Of a stretch of DNA of 64,000 nucleotides, positions 31,701-43,597 are shown piece after piece. Within the stretch, counting starts at the first letter, position 1, and each line of letters starts with the position of its first letter. The stretch is from positions 754,001-818,000 of the forward strand of contig NC_063079.1 of assembly GCF_022605165.1 (NCBI RefSeq). Reading direction: 5' to 3'. The DNA is from Purpureocillium takamizusanense (Eukaryota; Ascomycota; Sordariomycetes; Hypocreales; Ophiocordycipitaceae). Made by a program: the position numbers and the translations under genes. Under the pieces are notes generated by a model. That model saw only the letters and a list, made by a program, of their open reading frames with translations, was not told the origin of the DNA and did not search any database.

Positions 31701-34700
31701 CGACATGCAGCATGCAGGAGTCGTAGTGTCTACATGCATGCGGGTGGAGGTGGGCAGTGGCCCAGCCATGCTAGCCGGGGTGATCGCCCAGAGAGAGGCG
31801 CTGAGCACGAGCAGCCACGTATCTTGCGTGATCCGGGCTCCCCGCGCGATGTGGCGTTCGTTCAAGTCCTGCCTGAAGAGGTACAGGGCCAATGCGAACT
31901 ATTCGCAAGCATGTGCGAAGGTATGGCAGATGCAGACGCCTCGATCCTGTCGAGCCTTGTCTGGAGGGATCTCGCTTATTGGGCCCAGACAGGGTTGCAA
32001 GTTCATCTTGCGTTGTCGCGCTGGGCTGGGGCCCCGTGTTGTTCAACATGCAGGTACTCACTCAGAGTTATTCGTGTGCATGGCGGGCAGTACGTACCGT
32101 ATCGAAGTGGGCAAAAGTCAAAAGCAACGGCTTGTGCTTTGTTATGCCGCCAGTATTGTGCATCGTCTGTCGGCAGCGCATCGCTCAGTCACAAGCTGGG
32201 TACGATATTGTGGCGGCCGACAAAAGCATCATGGTCACGCACAACAGACAAGACAGGGCAGACGAAGGCGCCGAGCAGAGCACGCCTCCCTCAAGTGCAC
32301 AGGCAGAAACGCGTCTGATGGACACGTCGGGTGACAGGCGACGCGGGGTGCGGCCCGAGGGGGGAGGGTCTGGTGATGAGGGGTCTGGTGGTGGTGAGAA
32401 GAGTCTGGTGCCTCCCCCCCCTTGTCGTAAGTTACCTTGTCGTGCGCCTCTTGGTGGTCTGGCGACACGAGATTGTGCAACCGGCCATGGCACAGTGCGG
32501 ACCGGCGATCGTGTCGGATCGTGCATGGTGCATCCAGAGGACATTCTATAACACTGCGACCTGCGTCTGCTTCGCTATGGGACCACGGGAGCACCCACCT
32601 GGGCTCGCAGATCAGAGGCACAGCGTCAAGGCCGTTACGTAGATGCAGGGCCATGGACGATGACGACGAGACGATGGCGGCACTCGAGCCCCAAAAAGGG
32701 GTCCAGCAGGCCGACGCCAGACGAGGGGCCAGGTTTTGGGTCCTAGGCCAACGTTGGCCCCCTGTTCGGGAGACGACGCCGTTGCCGAGCAAGGGTTCCG
32801 ATTCGCCGCACCGGGTCTAGACGACGCTCCCTGGTGGTTCATTGCATCGACTTCTAATTCGAAGAAACACTGAGTAAGCGGGTAAGCAGCGATGCGATTG
32901 TCTCTTCAGTCCTTGAGTCTTGCTTGCCGTGTTGACTGAGCTGTTTCCGTGCCCGACCCCCGTAGCAACACGTGTAGATATAGCAGCACCGGCTGAGGCA
33001 GCATTGGGCAACACGGCTGAGGACGAGGACTCCTGTCTTGGGGGCCCGCTCATGGACGCTCGCCGCTTCCTACTAGCGGCAGCAAATAAAGATCCCTTAC
33101 ATCATGGCCCGCGCGGAGACCGTCATGGAAATTATTCTGAGAGGGGCGTGACGATTTCCACGTCGGCCGGGATCGTGACAAGGAGAAGGAGGTGGCGGCG
33201 GCTGTCCCCGTGGGTTAAGCCAGCGTTAATCAAAGTTAAAGTGCCAATCTGTCGCAGGCAGGGAGCACACCAGCCAGCCAGGGCGGGCGGTGTGTGAATG
33301 AGGAGGGCTTGCTCGCCGCCGCCGCCGCCGCCGCCGCCTCCTGACGGGCCGCAAGGCGCCCCCGAGAAATGGACCGTCCGTTGCCGTTGTGTGTCGATGC
33401 TGCACCGGGGACCGGCCAACAGCGGCAACGGGGGCTGCTACTGCCGCTTGCTGACGCCATTGCTCCCTCCGCCGTGCTCGTGTCCCGGTCTTCGACGGAC
33501 GCTCTGCTCAGCTCGAGACGAGACGGGCCAGCTCTGTCTGTCTTGTCCCCGCGGCAGTCTGAGACGGCGTTTCAAGTCCAATATTGAGCGAAGCGAGCGT
33601 GGGACGTGATCCGCCGAGACAAATATGTATGGACCGACACGCCTGGGATGCCGTAGTATGTGAGGGGCCAACCGTCATCTCTGGCTGGCACCACCACCAC
33701 ACATCACTTTTCGAGGGGTCACCTGCTGCTTTCGCTTATTACCCATTATTAGACTCGTTCATTCTCTGTGCGTGCCTCGCGCCATGCCCGGCCCACCGGT
33801 AGGGACGAGCCGGCCGGGCAAGGCTATGGCTCCCGCGTGTTTGTTCGCTGCCCGCTGCCACCACAGACAGACAGCGTCCCCAACAACCGCGGGTGTGGAT
33901 CGCGCAAGGTTCTGTCTCGGGGCGGGCTGCGTGTGTGTGTGCGTGGTGGTGCGGCGTCCCTCGTGCTGGTCGGCTCTTGGGGCCCTGGCCCTGGCCCGCC
34001 TGGGCCCCTGGTCTCCAGGTCGACAAATGACCTCCATGCATTCGTCGCCTCGTCTTCTTCATCCAACGGCGGGCGTCACAAGGGGACGGAACGGCAAGCA
34101 GGACAGAGCTAGGTGGCGAGAGTGCGGTGAACGAATGAATGCTTGTCGACGGGGGATGGAGGAAGCTTTTGACGGCTGGGATAGCGCAGGACAATGGAGG
34201 CTCCTCATCAGGCGAGGTGGGCGGAGCAGCGCAGGCGATGAGATGATGAACGGGGGGCCGACCGACGCCATCTCGGGAGCAGCCATGCGCACTGTGTCGG
34301 TCCTCTGCCCCGGGTGGATGGCGGCCTCCAGGGCGGGCAGGAGCCTGGGCAGGGTCTGCTGGGGGGCTCAGCTGCTTCGCGCTCGCCACGGCTGGCTGCC
34401 CAGGTATACGGGCATGCTGCACCTTGGAGGTAGTGGAGTACCGTGCCTTACTGTGCCGCTGCCGTACCTAGGTACCGCCCGTGCCTTACTTTAGTACTGC
34501 TACGGTACTTACAGGTGCTGGGTGTCGGGCCATCGGCCAAACCGCAGCGGTGCCAGGGGAAGCAATTCCAGCTCATGAGCCTGGAACCTCCGCTGCTTGC
34601 GAGCCATCGGCGCCACCACTGCCCGCCTGACCTTCCAACCCTACCTGCTAAATCTTGCGTGCCTTGACGGAAGTTGCATCGTTCGCCTGCTGGACCTTGG

Positions 34701-35550
34701 CGGCGAACCAAGCGCGGCCCCGCCCGCTGTGGCCGGTTAGCACCAGAGGTGCTAAAGTTTTTGGGCTGAGCCGGAGCACGGGTTTTGGGCTGATGAACAG
34801 CGCAAGCAACGCGGCGCGTTGTGGCCCGCAGGGCAACCATCGGGTGCATGAGTTAGGTAGTAGAGCTGAGGTGAGGCGCCGAAACGGCGACATCAGTACT
34901 ACTGCAAGTCGCAGCAGTAGTCGCCGCAGCAAGCATTGAACGTACCTAGTAAGTTGGCAGCAGCAGCTCAGCAAACAGCGAGCGACAGACAGACAACCTG
35001 CCAGACCGGGATGGAGCGTCAGTGAGGTGGGATCGGCCAGTGCGTCATAAATGGCCCTGAAAGCGCTACCGCCCCCCCGGGCAGCCAAATCACAGGTGCC
35101 CGAACCTGGGTCAGTCAGGTTCCTCCATGTTTTCACCCACTGCACCCTCATAACTGCCCGCTTCCCGCTCCCCGTCCCGGCGGCCGCTGCCAGCTGAAGG
35201 GCCCCCCCAAAGGACCCATGTCCCCACAGTCCCTAAACATAGCGCCTCTGCGCTGTTCGCACTGTACAGGCAAAGCGCCCACAAACAAGCACAAGCACAG
35301 CAGCGCAGCCAGTTGAGGGGGAAAAACCTGCCCTCTGCCCACCCCATCCGCCGGTGGAGTTGCCCTCCCCCCCCAGGTAACGAGCGACAACAGGCCCATC
35401 CTGTCGTTTTTTTTTATTTACCACGACGACTCTCTTTTCCTCTCCCTCCCCCCCTCAGCCACGACCGCAGCCCTTCTCACTGCCTCTCGTCCCTCCCCCT
35501 CCTCCCTCCCACCGTCTTCCGTCCTTCCATCTCTCGAGAGCGGTGTTGAC

Positions 35551-35582
<32 letters not shown>

Positions 35583-36434
35583 CCTACGACAACCCCGACG
35601 CCGACAGGCCCCTGCGGCTCGGAGCCCGCCCGCCCGCTCGCCCGCACGTCCGCCACCCAACCTGTCTGCAGCTACGCGACTCGCATCCTCCCCGTCGCCC
35701 AGCCCAGATCGTCTCGTCTCGCCTGAGTCTCCCTTCAGACGTCAAGTCCCCATTGGCAGCCGCCGCCCCAAGCAGCACGCTACGACGCCACCGCACCGCT
35801 GCGACCCTGACCGCTGCCACTGGGAGCTTTGCCACAGCCCTTTACCTCGCATCGATTCGTCTTCCTCGTTGCTGTTGGCCCCAGGCAATCGTCGACTGAC
35901 CCCTCTATCGACTTGACGATAGGCGGCGCGTCAAATCACCCGCCGTCCGCTCTCCGACCATTCACACGTCGCTGCGCGTCTCTTTGTCCAGTCCAGCTAC
36001 TGTCGTCGCTGTTCTCCAGGAGCAAAACACCATCCACCGCTTCGCTTCCCTCGTGCCCTCTTCCTCGGCGCGAGCGTTGCCCTGCAGTATTAAGAGGGAG
36101 CCTTTCGCGACCGCCGCCCCTCATACTCGCGGCCATCGATCGTCCGCCCCTTTCTCGCCATCATACGGCAGAGTTTTTGGACGTTGGCCGACCCGTGTTG
36201 ATGCCGTCTGCTTGTTGACCGCAGGGATATTCTTTGACGCCATCCCGCCCTTTCACAACAGCCTGCGTGCTCTTCCGGAGCCGTGCAGAAACCCGTTGGC
36301 TTTCCCGACGCGTTTCCTGCCAAGTAGGACCCCCCTCCCTACTCCATCTGCTGGGCTCAACCAGATAGAAGCGACAGAGTGGACTGCTGCGTGACAACAG
36401 TTGCTGCACGCTGTCGTTGTGCGTCATTTGCAAC
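28777..36434. other. Long GC-rich intergenic region, no supported gene
   Basis: Across roughly 7.6 kb I find no family-like protein. Frames of 60-240 codons overlap on both strands at once, as GC-rich noncoding DNA produces by chance. Local structure includes a GCC trinucleotide run at about 33314-33338, a 12-base palindrome GTACCTAGGTAC at 34464-34475 and a GAC run at about 35548-35580. The last kilobase (from about 35,400) is pyrimidine-rich and is probably the promoter and long leader of the RRM/R3H gene. A tiny upstream frame (ATG at 36201, stop at 36218) lies in that leader. Confidence 0.45.
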
Positions 36435-38358
36435 ATGAGCCAGCAACATCACGATATGGGCTATTTGGACTATTCCGCTCCGCCGAACCGGTCACCCAAC
36501 TCGTCCAGGCAGGCATATGGGGCCCCTCCCGCCTTTGCCGGGGGCATGTCCCTGCCGCGCCAGACGCAGCGGCCTTTCGACGCGCCCTTGGGTTCCTCGG
36601 CTCTTTATCCGACCGATCGCATAAGTAGCGGCTTCAACCCACGCGCCATGGACGGCATGCCCGCGCCCGGCAGCATACCCAGCGGCTATATGCTGGACAA
36701 CGGCCAGACGTGGAACTACGGCGCGTCCGGGGTTGCAACCGTCAACGGCGCCGTGCACGGATCGAATCGCCAGCGCAGCGTCAACCGCCGCGCCGCTCTA
36801 CCCCAGGTACGTGTGTCCCAGTCAAAAGCGATTTTCTGAGTCGCGGTGTGCTGACGCTTGGACTTAGAACTGGACCGAGCACGGCGGCATGGGCATGCAC
36901 AACCTCCAACAGTTTGCTGGAGGGCTCAACGGTGGACACCTTGCCAACGGTGGCCTGCGGGTCGACCAAGGCCCGGCCCACACCTCGCCCGACTTGCGAT
37001 CCACCGCCTCGGATGGCGACCAGCTGATACCGACAGCGATTGTCATCAAGAACATACCCTTTGCCGTCCGCAAGGAGACGCTGGCCACCATCATGCTCGA
37101 AATGAACCTCCCCCAACCCTACGCTTTCAATTATCACTTTGACAACGGCGTCTTCCGTGGCCTCGCCTTTGCCAACTTCCAGTCTGCAGAGGACACAAGA
37201 GTTGTGATCGAGGCTATGAACGGCATGGATGTGCACGGCCGAAAGCTCCGCGTCGAGTACAAGAAGATGCTGCCCGAGGCAGAGCGAGAGCGCATCGAGA
37301 GGGAGAAGCGTGAGCGGCGGGGCCAGCTTGAGGAGCAGCACCGCGCCCCCATGCTGCACCAGCAGAGCTCCATGCAGTCCCTCGGCGGCATGTCCCAGTC
37401 TGCTCAGCAGAGGAGCACTCCGGCCGGTCACCTTGGTATGTCTCAGTCCCCCTGTCTTGATCTCGTGTTCGATGCTAATATGGGTCCAGGTGACGTTGAT
37501 CTCAATGACCCCCAGACTCTCGAGTTCTACACCGAGCTTGTTATGTTCAAGCGCGACGACTCGAGGGAGGTTCTTGTCTTTCCGCCCTCCATCGCCCCCG
37601 AGCACCGACGCTCCATCCATATCCTCGCGCACCACATGGGGCTGGAGCATCAGTCAATGGGCGAGGCCGACTCCCGACAGCTGACCGTGCTGAAGCGTCA
37701 GCAGCCTTCGCCCACCTCCAACGCGCAGAATGCTGCGGCGACGCTCGATGTACACAAGCGCGGCCTGAGCCGTGCGGCAACGTTTGACTTTGCCGCTGAT
37801 CGCGAGTCGCGAGCGGCCAGCAGCAACTATGCTCACATGATGGGACGCCAAGGCCCGACCCTCGAACTTCCTGGCAGCCCCGACGGCAACGGCATCCCCA
37901 ACAACCTGCGCGCCGCCAAAAGCTTCGCAGATCTGCGCTCATTCACACCGAGCCCTTCGCAGGCGTCCTCGAGCTACCTGGCGGCTCCAGGTGCCAGCAT
38001 GGGCGGCATGGGTTCCGGGTCAACCGCGCGATTTGGCGACTACATGGGACCCCAGCAAGGCCATCCGGGCGGTTCGGGCACTCCAGGTCCCAAGACGGAT
38101 AATGGCTTGGTTGCTGGCCTGGGTGGGCTGAGCCTCAGCCCCTACGACTCCAACACGCTGCAGACACAGGCGCGGACAACACCCGGGGCAATTGGCAGCC
38201 AGCGTCCGGGCGCCGGTAGCGGCGGCGTCAAGGGCGCTCCCGAGCGACAGCCACGCGGCCCGGAGTGGGATCATGGCGCTGGGTTCGGCGGCCGGAATCG
38301 GGCAAACGGGCATATGCAGCGCGGCAGTGGTACGCCTCTGGATACCACTACCGAGTAA
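36435..38358 (+). CDS. RRM + R3H RNA-binding protein (Pin4/Cip2 type)
   Basis: Exons are 36435-36806, 36868-37435 and 37490-38358, giving 602 residues. A disordered N-terminus precedes an RRM at about residues 180-262, with RNP-like elements IPTAIVIKNIPFAVRKE and GLAFANFQSAEDT. A charged linker (PEAERERIEREKRERRGQ) follows. An R3H-like domain from about 318 (DLNDPQTLEFYTELVMFKRD, then APEHRRSIHILAHHMGLEH) and a long Gly/Ser/Pro-rich tail complete it. The RRM-then-R3H order is that of yeast Pin4 and fission-yeast Cip1/Cip2, which bind mRNA and influence stress-response and cell-cycle transcripts. The second intron (54 nt, GTATGT...GCTAAT...CCAG) has no stop and is a multiple of three, so retention would add 18 residues without breaking the protein. 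The start ATG gives MSQQHHDMGYLDYS. Confidence 0.85.
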
Positions 38359-41300
38359 AGGGACGCACGTCCACTGACTGCGTGATATAGACTCCTCCGA
38401 CAATGGAGCCCGCATCGGCTTGAGCTCGACGGGCGGCTCGAGGTATCACTAGGCGCTGAGCCTTGTCCATACCATTGTCGAGCAGTGCGGCAACGAGCCC
38501 ATGAGCTATACTACGGACATCACCAGCGGCATCAGCGGCCCACCGTGATCCGAAAAGGAGAGCAGATGGACCGCTGCCGCCCACACGTTGCTTTTCTCTT
38601 TTAACGACTTGTAATAAGAAGTGCTCCGCGGCGGAGGGCATACCCGACGGGTACCACCTGCCCGGATACTTGTGCACATAGTCATTGGACTTTTGACGAT
38701 GGCTGCCGAAGGGGAGGGGACGGGGCCGCCGAGTTGGCGCGCCACGTCGAAGCCGTCGGCAGTCTTGATGATGACGCCTACCCTATGAAAGTACGGGATA
38801 CGGATCTGGATACAGCATTTTTTTCAACACACATGGGCGACCATTTTATGAAAGATGACGACTCCCTTCCACACCAACCCGTAACCCACTCGCCACGGCA
38901 TAAGACGAGGCTCCGCGTGTGCCACCCGGAGCCGAGACGCATGATCACTTTGCTTGACGATAACGACGTTTTAACGACCTCACGTCTAGACAGCCGCACC
39001 TACCTCTCTCGTCATGCTGCTCGGCGCGTTAGCAGTGGATGGAGTTGCTGCTTCGGTGATGAGCTCAAGCATAATACCCCATAATGCCACCCCCTGCCGG
39101 AAGCCCCAGACATGACGTTGACGATGACGACCCGAGAGGCCCCGTTGTGCTGCGTGAGATGGGGCTCATGATGCCACTGCGACCAGCGCTTTGGAATGAT
39201 GAAGGGGCCGAAAGCATACTTTACTGTTGGCGGGACGCCTGCGACGACCGAAAAGGGAAAAAAGAACGACATGGCTGATTTTTTTTTGCTGCGTTTTGTT
39301 CTCTGTGTTTGTGCCGGGCCCGCCCTCGCGCTCCTCGCACCAAGTGTTGCCAAAGGCTACATGGACGGCAACGTTTAACGACGGGGTGAGTGATGCTCTT
39401 GACGGCAGCCGAGTTATATCTGCGGCGTTGGATGGCAGCATTGTTTTGGATACCGACCGCGGTTGGTTGTCGGCATCTAGTTGCATGTCGTGGAGCCAGT
39501 CGAGGCCGGGAAGAGGCGATGGTGAGATGATGGGCGGTGTGAGAAGGATGGCATTTGCGTGGCATGATGACAACGAGCAGCGAGGAGAGCGGGCGAGGGC
39601 GCAGGACATTGCCTCGCCGTGTATAGCAGATGTTTCGAGTGGATGCGAAAAGAATTAATACTTTTTTGTTTTGTACGCCCTGCCGAGGCGTGATTGGGTT
39701 CTTGTGTGTGGCCCAGCCAACGAGAATTGGGCGATGCTCACCCTTTGATGTTTAAGAGATGGTATCTGGTACGGAGCTCTCTTCGTGTGAGTTATTTAGA
39801 TGTCACCTGTTCTCTATTTCTCTATATAGACACTACCTGCGAAGTATTTTCTCTTTGGCTACTAGGTGCCAAGGCCGCCGCAAAAAATGCGACATGGAGC
39901 GAGTGCAGCGTCAATTGCCGCGCTCGAAGCCCGTGATGCCCGCGAAACTCTCGCCACCTACGATGCCTCCTCCGCTCGGTCCTTGCATCTCATCAACAGC
40001 CCTGCGCAGGGTGTACATGGCACGTCTCCTAGCCGGTGTTACACGTATTCGTACGACATCTAGCATATTAGCAGCTGTTATTTAGGAGATATAGCGACGG
40101 CATGGGATTAAATAAGAGGCATGAGTGCTATATAGGGGAGCTTTGGATTGAGACTGAAACATGGGGGCCGAGGAATACCTGCCCCCGATTCACTTCCTAG
40201 CCGTAGACTGTAGGTGTAACGCCTCGAGAGGTGGGTTTGAGCTCGCCTTTTTCCTTGGGGGGACGCAAGTGAATCCATCTCCTGTCCTGCAGCTTGCCGA
40301 CGGATAGGCAGCCATAGCGCCTCCAGTATTCGGCAGGGGGTGACGAACCGTGGCCACGAGAGAAGGCCGCGCGTCGGGACCAGCCGGCCTGCGCCCCCCG
40401 GGGACTGGAGGGCCGTCTCCTCTTCTCAAGAACGAGGCGTGTTGGGGGCCGTAGGAACCTGTTGAGGTGTTTTTCGTACCAGCGCGTGCGGGTCGGTAAG
40501 GGGACGAACGGACGGACGGATAGACAGACAGACAGAGAGACACCAGTGTCGGAACGGCTGTTGATGTTGTTACGTGGTGATGTTCCCCTGCCTACCTACC
40601 TCTCTACATGTATCCGCCGCGCGCGCGTATCTTGGACCTACATGTAGGGCAGGATAGCCTCGAGGAAGGAAGGACAGGCTCGAGGATGCTCACAGAGCAC
40701 AGTGTCCAGTGACTTGACTACCCTCGGTCCGGATACCGGCAAGTAGGCGGCAGGTTACACGATAGAGGACGCGAAGTCGGCAAGGGTCTCATGTGAGACC
40801 CTTCCCAGCTATCGTCCTCCTCCCCTTGGGCGCATACGATGGCGGTGACACCGTGGAAGGAAAGCTCACCCGCTGCGCTCGCCTGTCCCGGCGGCTGATA
40901 CCTAGCCTCGCTTATCGTATCGTCGTCTGGTCTATTCCCGATCCTGTATAAGGAGCACACGACAAGGGACGCGACAGCGCTGTGAGGGCTGCTTTCCCGG
41001 CGCCTGTCTGGGGTGCTTTGCTTCAGGCGGCCCCGATGAGTGTGGACGGACAAACCACAACCGCGGGGCCGTGCCGTGGGAGAGAGGAAGGAGGAGGGGA
41101 ATGGGGAGGAGAGGGCCCGGTTTGTCTCGCGCCGGCGGCACCAGAGCGCAAGCTGCATGGCGGTGAGACAGGGCCGAAGAGAGAGCCATGAAGAGGAGCG
41201 GAACACAAGTTTGCTTTCCCGGGTCGACGCCTTGTCGACGCCGTGCAACGTACGAAGTACAGTATACGCGTCAGCTGGTGATGGCGCTCGTCTGCTCGCC

Positions 41301-43597
41301 GGGCAGCAGCCAGGGGGGCTGGCGCGCGCCCGCCAGCGCGTCCCCGGCAGTAGTAAAGTAGTAGTAGAAGAGGGCGGGGAGCAGCGGACGAAAAGGAGAG
41401 CAGCTCATGTATTGGACGGAGTGAGCATGTGGCGGACAAGCGGCAGCTGAGGCGAAACATGGGACGCGCGGGCGGTATCTACATGTACTTTGTACGTACG
41501 TCCAGGGGCGAGTGAAGAATTCTGGGGATGGGGGCCACGCCTGACAGTCGGAACCCGGCGCATGCTTTCAGTGTGAACGAGGACCGTCCAGAGAATTGCA
41601 TGCACTTGCCTGCCTGGTGGTTTATTAGTGAATGAATGAGTGCATGGGTCATGGCACGCAATGGACTGGACGTGGGCGCGGGTGGCCGCGACGTCGGACG
41701 ATATCCACGTAATGATATGCTTCATGAAGACTCGAGATCGTCGAGGCTGTGAGGGGAGGAAGGAGGGGGCATGAATTAACTAGCTTGATTTAGAACACCG
41801 GCACCAGGAACTGGGCCCATTGATGGTGTTTGGAGTTGGAGTAGGGGGGGAAGCGGGCACTGCTAAGTACGATGTTTATGCGCCTGATGGAGAAGGGGAC
41901 ACGCGGGGAGGAGCAACTCCGTGGTAGTAGTATTGTAGGCGACATTTCTCCGGGAGGGCAGTGAAATTAGGGTTGCCGAGGATTCTCTGGCAGATCAGAC
42001 GAGAAATTCGTGTGTCTGAAAACCTGCAAGGGCACGAAACTCAAATCCTGTGTACGAGGTATCGCCCCATCGGGTCGCCACATACATTCATCATGATCAT
42101 GACCACCACTAGTACCATGGTAAACGTGAAGGTGGATGGGACAGGCATGGGGAAGAGGGACGCATCGAGAGAACCGTGCGCAGTCTCGGGAGTTGAATCG
42201 GGGACATACTAGGGGAACCCTAGAGCCTACATTTGTTTTAGTCCAGCCTTCCGGTTGATCTTTGGCGAAATGCTGTCCTACATCAAACTGTCTTCGGGTG
42301 GCAAACCTGGGCACCCCACGAACTCATTGAAACAAGCTATTATACTGTACGTAGCCGGCTGGTCCAGCAGCAGTATTTACACACACAGACCAGACAGGAT
42401 TCATGCGACGAGCCCACCCGTCAACAACACTGGACTGTTGGAAAACAGCCATCGGTATATACGAAACCACGGGGGAAGGGCCATTTGCGGCCTGCACACG
42501 TTGGTCAGAGGCTACGAATCGGTTTTCTTCGCCATCCGGCGCATCCATGATTATACAAATCTGGGCCATTGTGTCGACTACTTTTATGACTGGGTGTCTG
42601 GCGAGAAAACCACATACAGCCATCACAAGTCATCAGCGCACGTCCGTCCTTCGGGCTTAACCTTGGACACTCTTGTATTGTTTCAACGTGCGATTGATCT
42701 ATGCGCGAACTCGCACGTACTATTGATTACTGTCTTGACTTGGTGACGCATCATGTGAGAGGTGTACGCTATTTATATCGAGCTGCTGATAAAAACCGTG
42801 TAAATCTCCAACAATAGCATGACAGCCCGCTGTGTCTCGTTTCACTGCCATTCTGCAGGCGAGTCAGGGCTCTAGCATTACTACGAAATGTTCCCACCAT
42901 CACCACCACCACCATCGATCTCGGCATGATTGAACAAAGGGCTCGATGGGCGGCCGCCAACCACCACCCCTGGTCCTGACCGACCGGGAGGCCGGCCTGG
43001 ACCCACCCTCTACACTGAACGACGTACGACGCGTGGAACGAAGCGACGGCCTTGCTGACCGAAAAAAAGACAGGCAAAGATGGCTCCAAGGTCGTATAGT
43101 CTAGGGGTTGGCGCTGTGGCATGACCAAGGGGCCTGTGAAATCAGATCCACCGCCCATGTTTCCTGCTGCTTATGAGGTACGTACATGTAGATGCTCAAC
43201 GCATAATTAAGTTAGATGCTCGACGCATGATCAACAAGGGCCAGCCGGATCCACTGTCCATGTTCCTGGCCTGTATAGTAAATAGGTGCCCTCCGCTGCG
43301 TGTATGGCCCCGGACATGATCCGACCCAAAGAACAGCTGAGGCCACGCTCGGTCGAGGCTCCCTGGCAAGGGCTGAGACTCCGAAGCCATTCACGTTATT
43401 TACATTTCACGCTTCGGATCGTGTCCCGATTATGCCGTTCAAGGGTACCCTGGGAATAAGAAAAGCGGTCGTCGCAGCCAAGAGACCAGAGACCAGACAC
43501 CATACACCACACACCGAGATCCTCTTCACACCTTCCGACGACTCCCATCACCTCGGCGAGCGAAAAGAAAGAGAGATATCTGGTCCCAGCCGTCGCC
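38359..43597. other. Long intergenic region, no supported gene
   Basis: About 5.2 kb without a recognisable protein. Frames up to 176 codons exist on both strands but lack motifs, coherent introns or sensible composition. A GACA/GACG-rich tract lies near 40505-40540. The right end, from about 43,300, is presumably the promoter of the glycosyltransferase-like gene. No RNA gene or transposon signature is seen. Confidence 0.4.

Noticed and set aside
33739..34494. Long frames open on both strands at once (about 227-240 codons).
   Set aside because: Opposite-strand overlap in very GC-rich DNA, no motifs and poor composition; no splice structure supports either.
42255..42746. A 163-codon plus-strand frame.
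   Set aside because: Composition and motifs look random; no support on either side.
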